DNA from: Actinomycetota bacterium
GTDB taxonomy: Bacteria; Actinomycetota; Thermoleophilia; Gaiellales; Gaiellaceae
Length of the DNA: 9,968 nt
Assembly: GCA_013698195.1 (NCBI GenBank)
Contig: JACCVK010000295.1
Coordinates: forward strand, 1 to 9,968
Direction: 5' to 3'
A program made the translations under genes and the position numbers. The notes below the pieces were generated by a model. That model did not search any database, was not told the DNA's origin, and was given only the letters and a program-made list of their open reading frames with translations. Of this stretch, positions 8,268 to 9,968 are shown in pieces (positions within the stretch are counted from its first letter, which is position 1; every line of letters begins with the position of its first letter).

Positions 8268-8981
8268 GTGCCGATCCACCTCAGAGCCGAGCCGGGCGAC
8301 TATGCCGAGGCCTGCCTCCTACCCGGAGATCCTCTTCGAGCGAAGTACATCGCAGACACGTACCTCGAGGGCGCGGTGCAGGTGAACGGCGAGCGCGGGC
8401 TCCTCGGCTTCACCGGCACCTGGGACGGGAAGCGCGTATCCGTGCAGGGAACCGGCATGGGCTGTCCATCGGCGACGATCGTGTTCGAGGAGTTGATCCA
8501 GCTCGGTGTCAAGCGGCTCCTCCGGGTCGGCACCTGCGGCGGCCTGCAGCCAGACCACGCGCTCGGCGACCTCATCGTGGCGATCTCCGCAGTCCCTGCG
8601 GATGCGACGGCCACGCACCTCGTCGGCGGCGAGCCGCACGCGCCGACCGCAAGCTGGGAGCTCGTCCACGAGGCGGTGCACGTCGCGAAGGGGAAAGAGG
8701 AGAAGGTTCGCGTCGGCCCGATCGTCTCGAGCGACCTCTTCTACAACCCCGACGACGGCCAGTACGAGCGCTGGTCGAAGCGCGGCATCCTCGCGGTCGA
8801 GATGGAGGCCGCCGCTCTCTTCACCTTGGGCGCACTTCGGGGTGTTCTGTCCGGCTGCCTGCTGACCGTGAGCGACATCGTCGTCAAGGGCGAGTTCGTC
8901 CGCATCTCCGACGAGGAGCTCCGGGCGGCCGTCGACCGGATGACGCGGATCGCGCTCGACACCGCGACGGCCGGCCATTAG
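8268..8981 (+). CDS. deoD: Purine nucleoside phosphorylase, DeoD type
   Basis: This cytosolic salvage enzyme splits purine (deoxy)ribonucleosides with phosphate into free base and (deoxy)ribose-1-phosphate. The 237 residues match the hexameric E. coli-type family (about 239). H4, G20, R24 and R43 fall exactly at the E. coli substrate and phosphate positions. R86-VGTCGG corresponds to the R87/S90 region with Thr for Ser. VEMEAAAL holds E178-M179-E180, which grip the ribose, and D203 (in TVSDIV) matches catalytic Asp204. The loop after D203 is shorter than in E. coli, so the partner of R217 is uncertain; R212 is the nearest candidate. The GTG start puts His4 in register. The gene is transcribed away from the acetyltransferase and its TAG overlaps the ATT proposed as start of the lipid kinase. 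Its product bases would feed Hpt, encoded in the opposite operon. Confidence 0.97.
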   Translation: MPIHLRAEPGDYAEACLLPGDPLRAKYIADTYLEGAVQVNGERGLLGFTGTWDGKRVSVQGTGMGCPSATIVFEELIQLGVKRLLRVGTCGGLQPDHALGDLIVAISAVPADATATHLVGGEPHAPTASWELVHEAVHVAKGKEEKVRVGPIVSSDLFYNPDDGQYERWSKRGILAVEMEAAALFTLGALRGVLSGCLLTVSDIVVKGEFVRISDEELRAAVDRMTRIALDTATAGH

Positions 8982-9897
8982 CCGGGACACCGTCTTCCTC
9001 GTCAACCCCGCCTCCGCCGGCGGAAGCACAGGCCGGCGCTGGCCTCAAATCGCGCACCGGTGCGCGGCGCTTGGCCTGCACGGGGATGCGCTCCTCTCGG
9101 AGGAGCCGGGTCACCTCACAGCGCTTGCCCGCGAAGCGGTGCAAGGCGGCGCGTCGCTCCTCGTCGTTGTCGGGGGCGACGGCTCGGTAAACGAGGTCGT
9201 GAACGGGGTCGCCGACCTCGAGGGATTCGATCTGGCTGTGCTGCCGCGCGGCACGGGCTGGGACTTCGTGCGGACCTACGGCATCTCGCGCTCGCTCGAG
9301 GACGCCGTCGCCACCGCACTCGCGGGGAACGTGCGCACGATCGACCTCGGGCTCGTGTCGTTCCGGACCTGGGCGGGTGCCGAGGGCCGCTCGTACTTCG
9401 CGAACGTCGCGAGTGCAGGTATCAGCGGAGCGATCGCGCGCCGCGCGAACGAGGCTTCGAAGGCGCTCGGCGGGAAGATCTCCTACTACTGGTCGACGCT
9501 GGCCGTCTTCGTCGGCTGGCAGACGGGCGAGCTACGGGTCTCGATCGACGACGAGATCCGCGGCGGACGCATGATCGACGTCATGGTCGCGAACGGTCGC
9601 TTCCTCGGCGGCGGAATGATGATGTGCCCCGAGGCGGAGCCCGATGACGGAGTCTTCGACGTGATGCTGATCGGCGACGTCACGAAGCGAGATCTCCTCT
9701 TCGTGCTCCCGAAGACCTACCGCGGGAAGCACCTGCCGCATCCGCGGTTGGAGCTGATCCGAGGCCGGGTCGTCAGCGTCGATGCGGACGAGCCGCTCCC
9801 GATCCAACTCGACGGCGAGCAGCCGGGGACGACCCCGGCGCGGTTCGAGATCGTCCCGCGCGCGCTGCGGCTGCGCGTACCCCGCCAGGCCGGGTAA
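8977..9897 (+). CDS. Diacylglycerol kinase family lipid kinase (probable ATT start)
   Basis: From 8977 the protein has 306 residues, typical for YegS/DgkB-type lipid kinases, which phosphorylate diacylglycerol or related lipids at the membrane using ATP. TVFLVNPASAGG (5-16) is the N-terminal strand and loop, VVGGDGSVNEVVNG (64-77) the nucleotide-binding motif, LPRGTGWDFVR (89-99) the second glycine motif (W where N is usual), FANVASAGISG (141-151) the start of the C-terminal beta domain, and QLDGEQ (277-282) the late acidic motif. The substrate is not shown by sequence. The first ordinary start, GTG 9139, would delete the first two motif regions. A stop at 8941-8943 limits the start to 8944 onward, and the only start-like codon before the VNP motif is ATT at 8977, overlapping the deoD TAG as ATTAG. 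No clear Shine-Dalgarno is seen, so coupling to deoD is likely. A G-to-T error in an ATG, or a frameshift from deoD, are alternatives. Confidence 0.88.
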   Translation: MSRDTVFLVNPASAGGSTGRRWPQIAHRCAALGLHGDALLSEEPGHLTALAREAVQGGASLLVVVGGDGSVNEVVNGVADLEGFDLAVLPRGTGWDFVRTYGISRSLEDAVATALAGNVRTIDLGLVSFRTWAGAEGRSYFANVASAGISGAIARRANEASKALGGKISYYWSTLAVFVGWQTGELRVSIDDEIRGGRMIDVMVANGRFLGGGMMMCPEAEPDDGVFDVMLIGDVTKRDLLFVLPKTYRGKHLPHPRLELIRGRVVSVDADEPLPIQLDGEQPGTTPARFEIVPRALRLRVPRQAG

Positions 9898-9934
9898 GGC
9901 ACCCGCGGCCTCACTTCATTCCGGATGAGCGCGT

Positions 9935-9968
9935 TTACGCGGCGGGCTTACGCGTCGTGGAGCGACGG
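9935..9968 (-). CDS. Possible C-terminal end of a convergent gene (mostly outside window)
   Basis: On the minus strand ten codons reading RRSTTRKPAA run from the window edge to a TAA at 9937-9935. A basic, Thr/Lys/Pro/Ala-rich ending is common for actinobacterial DNA- or RNA-binding proteins. The TAA lies 38 bases from the convergent lipid kinase stop. Ten codons are too few to identify a gene. The 9898-9934 gap holds nothing else I can support. Confidence 0.3.
   Translation of the reverse strand, partial: RRSTTRKPAA

Noticed and set aside
7766..9190. 474-codon plus-strand frame opposite the acetyltransferase and across deoD
   Set aside because: It covers two recognised genes in wrong frames and its translation is Arg/Gly-rich with no motifs.
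9911..9930. Imperfect inverted repeat around TCCGGA after the lipid kinase
   Set aside because: Beyond the 6-base palindrome the arms do not pair well and there is no T run, so I do not call a terminator.

Overview
The window looks like ordinary chromosome from a high-GC actinobacterium. Codon third positions are almost all G or C, Shine-Dalgarno sites are GGAGG-like, and candidate -10 elements follow TANNNT. The wording of several proteins, especially TilS, fits deep-branching Actinobacteria of the Thermoleophilia/Gaiellales type; that placement comes from pattern memory, not a search. I see no mobile element, CRISPR array, rRNA, tRNA or defence system.

Layout. (1) 1-994, plus strand: the C-terminal end of a DUF58 protein, overlapped by a small polytopic membrane protein. 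(2) 1043-8176, minus strand: a tightly packed run transcribed right to left. It encodes a DUF4081/GNAT acetyltransferase, a histidine phosphatase, a polytopic GT-C-like membrane protein, a lipoprotein, tilS, hpt and ftsH. Most junctions are 4-base overlaps or gaps of a few bases, so much of it is probably one transcript, with the conserved tilS-hpt-ftsH trio at its end. (3) 8192-8267: a divergent promoter region. (4) 8268-9897, plus strand: deoD (purine nucleoside phosphorylase) overlapping a diacylglycerol-kinase-family lipid kinase. (5) 9935-9968: possibly the last codons of a convergent minus-strand gene.

How the genes fit together. Hpt and DeoD both serve purine salvage but lie in separate, divergent units. 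TilS modifies the tRNA-Ile anticodon, and FtsH is the membrane quality-control protease. The lipoprotein and the polytopic membrane protein are adjacent envelope genes, and the lipid kinase acts on membrane lipid.

The most notable signals concern gene boundaries rather than a new system. Two genes (455-994 and 8977-9897) have no ATG/GTG/TTG where their protein must begin; each has an in-frame ATT exactly there, one of them behind a 9-base perfect Shine-Dalgarno. The lipoprotein C-terminus appears to be thrown out of frame at a 14-base perfect palindrome, so that it reads 131 bases into tilS. A 13-codon open frame ends in an ATGA overlap with the ftsH start. These could be real biology or consensus errors, and raw reads or homologues would decide.
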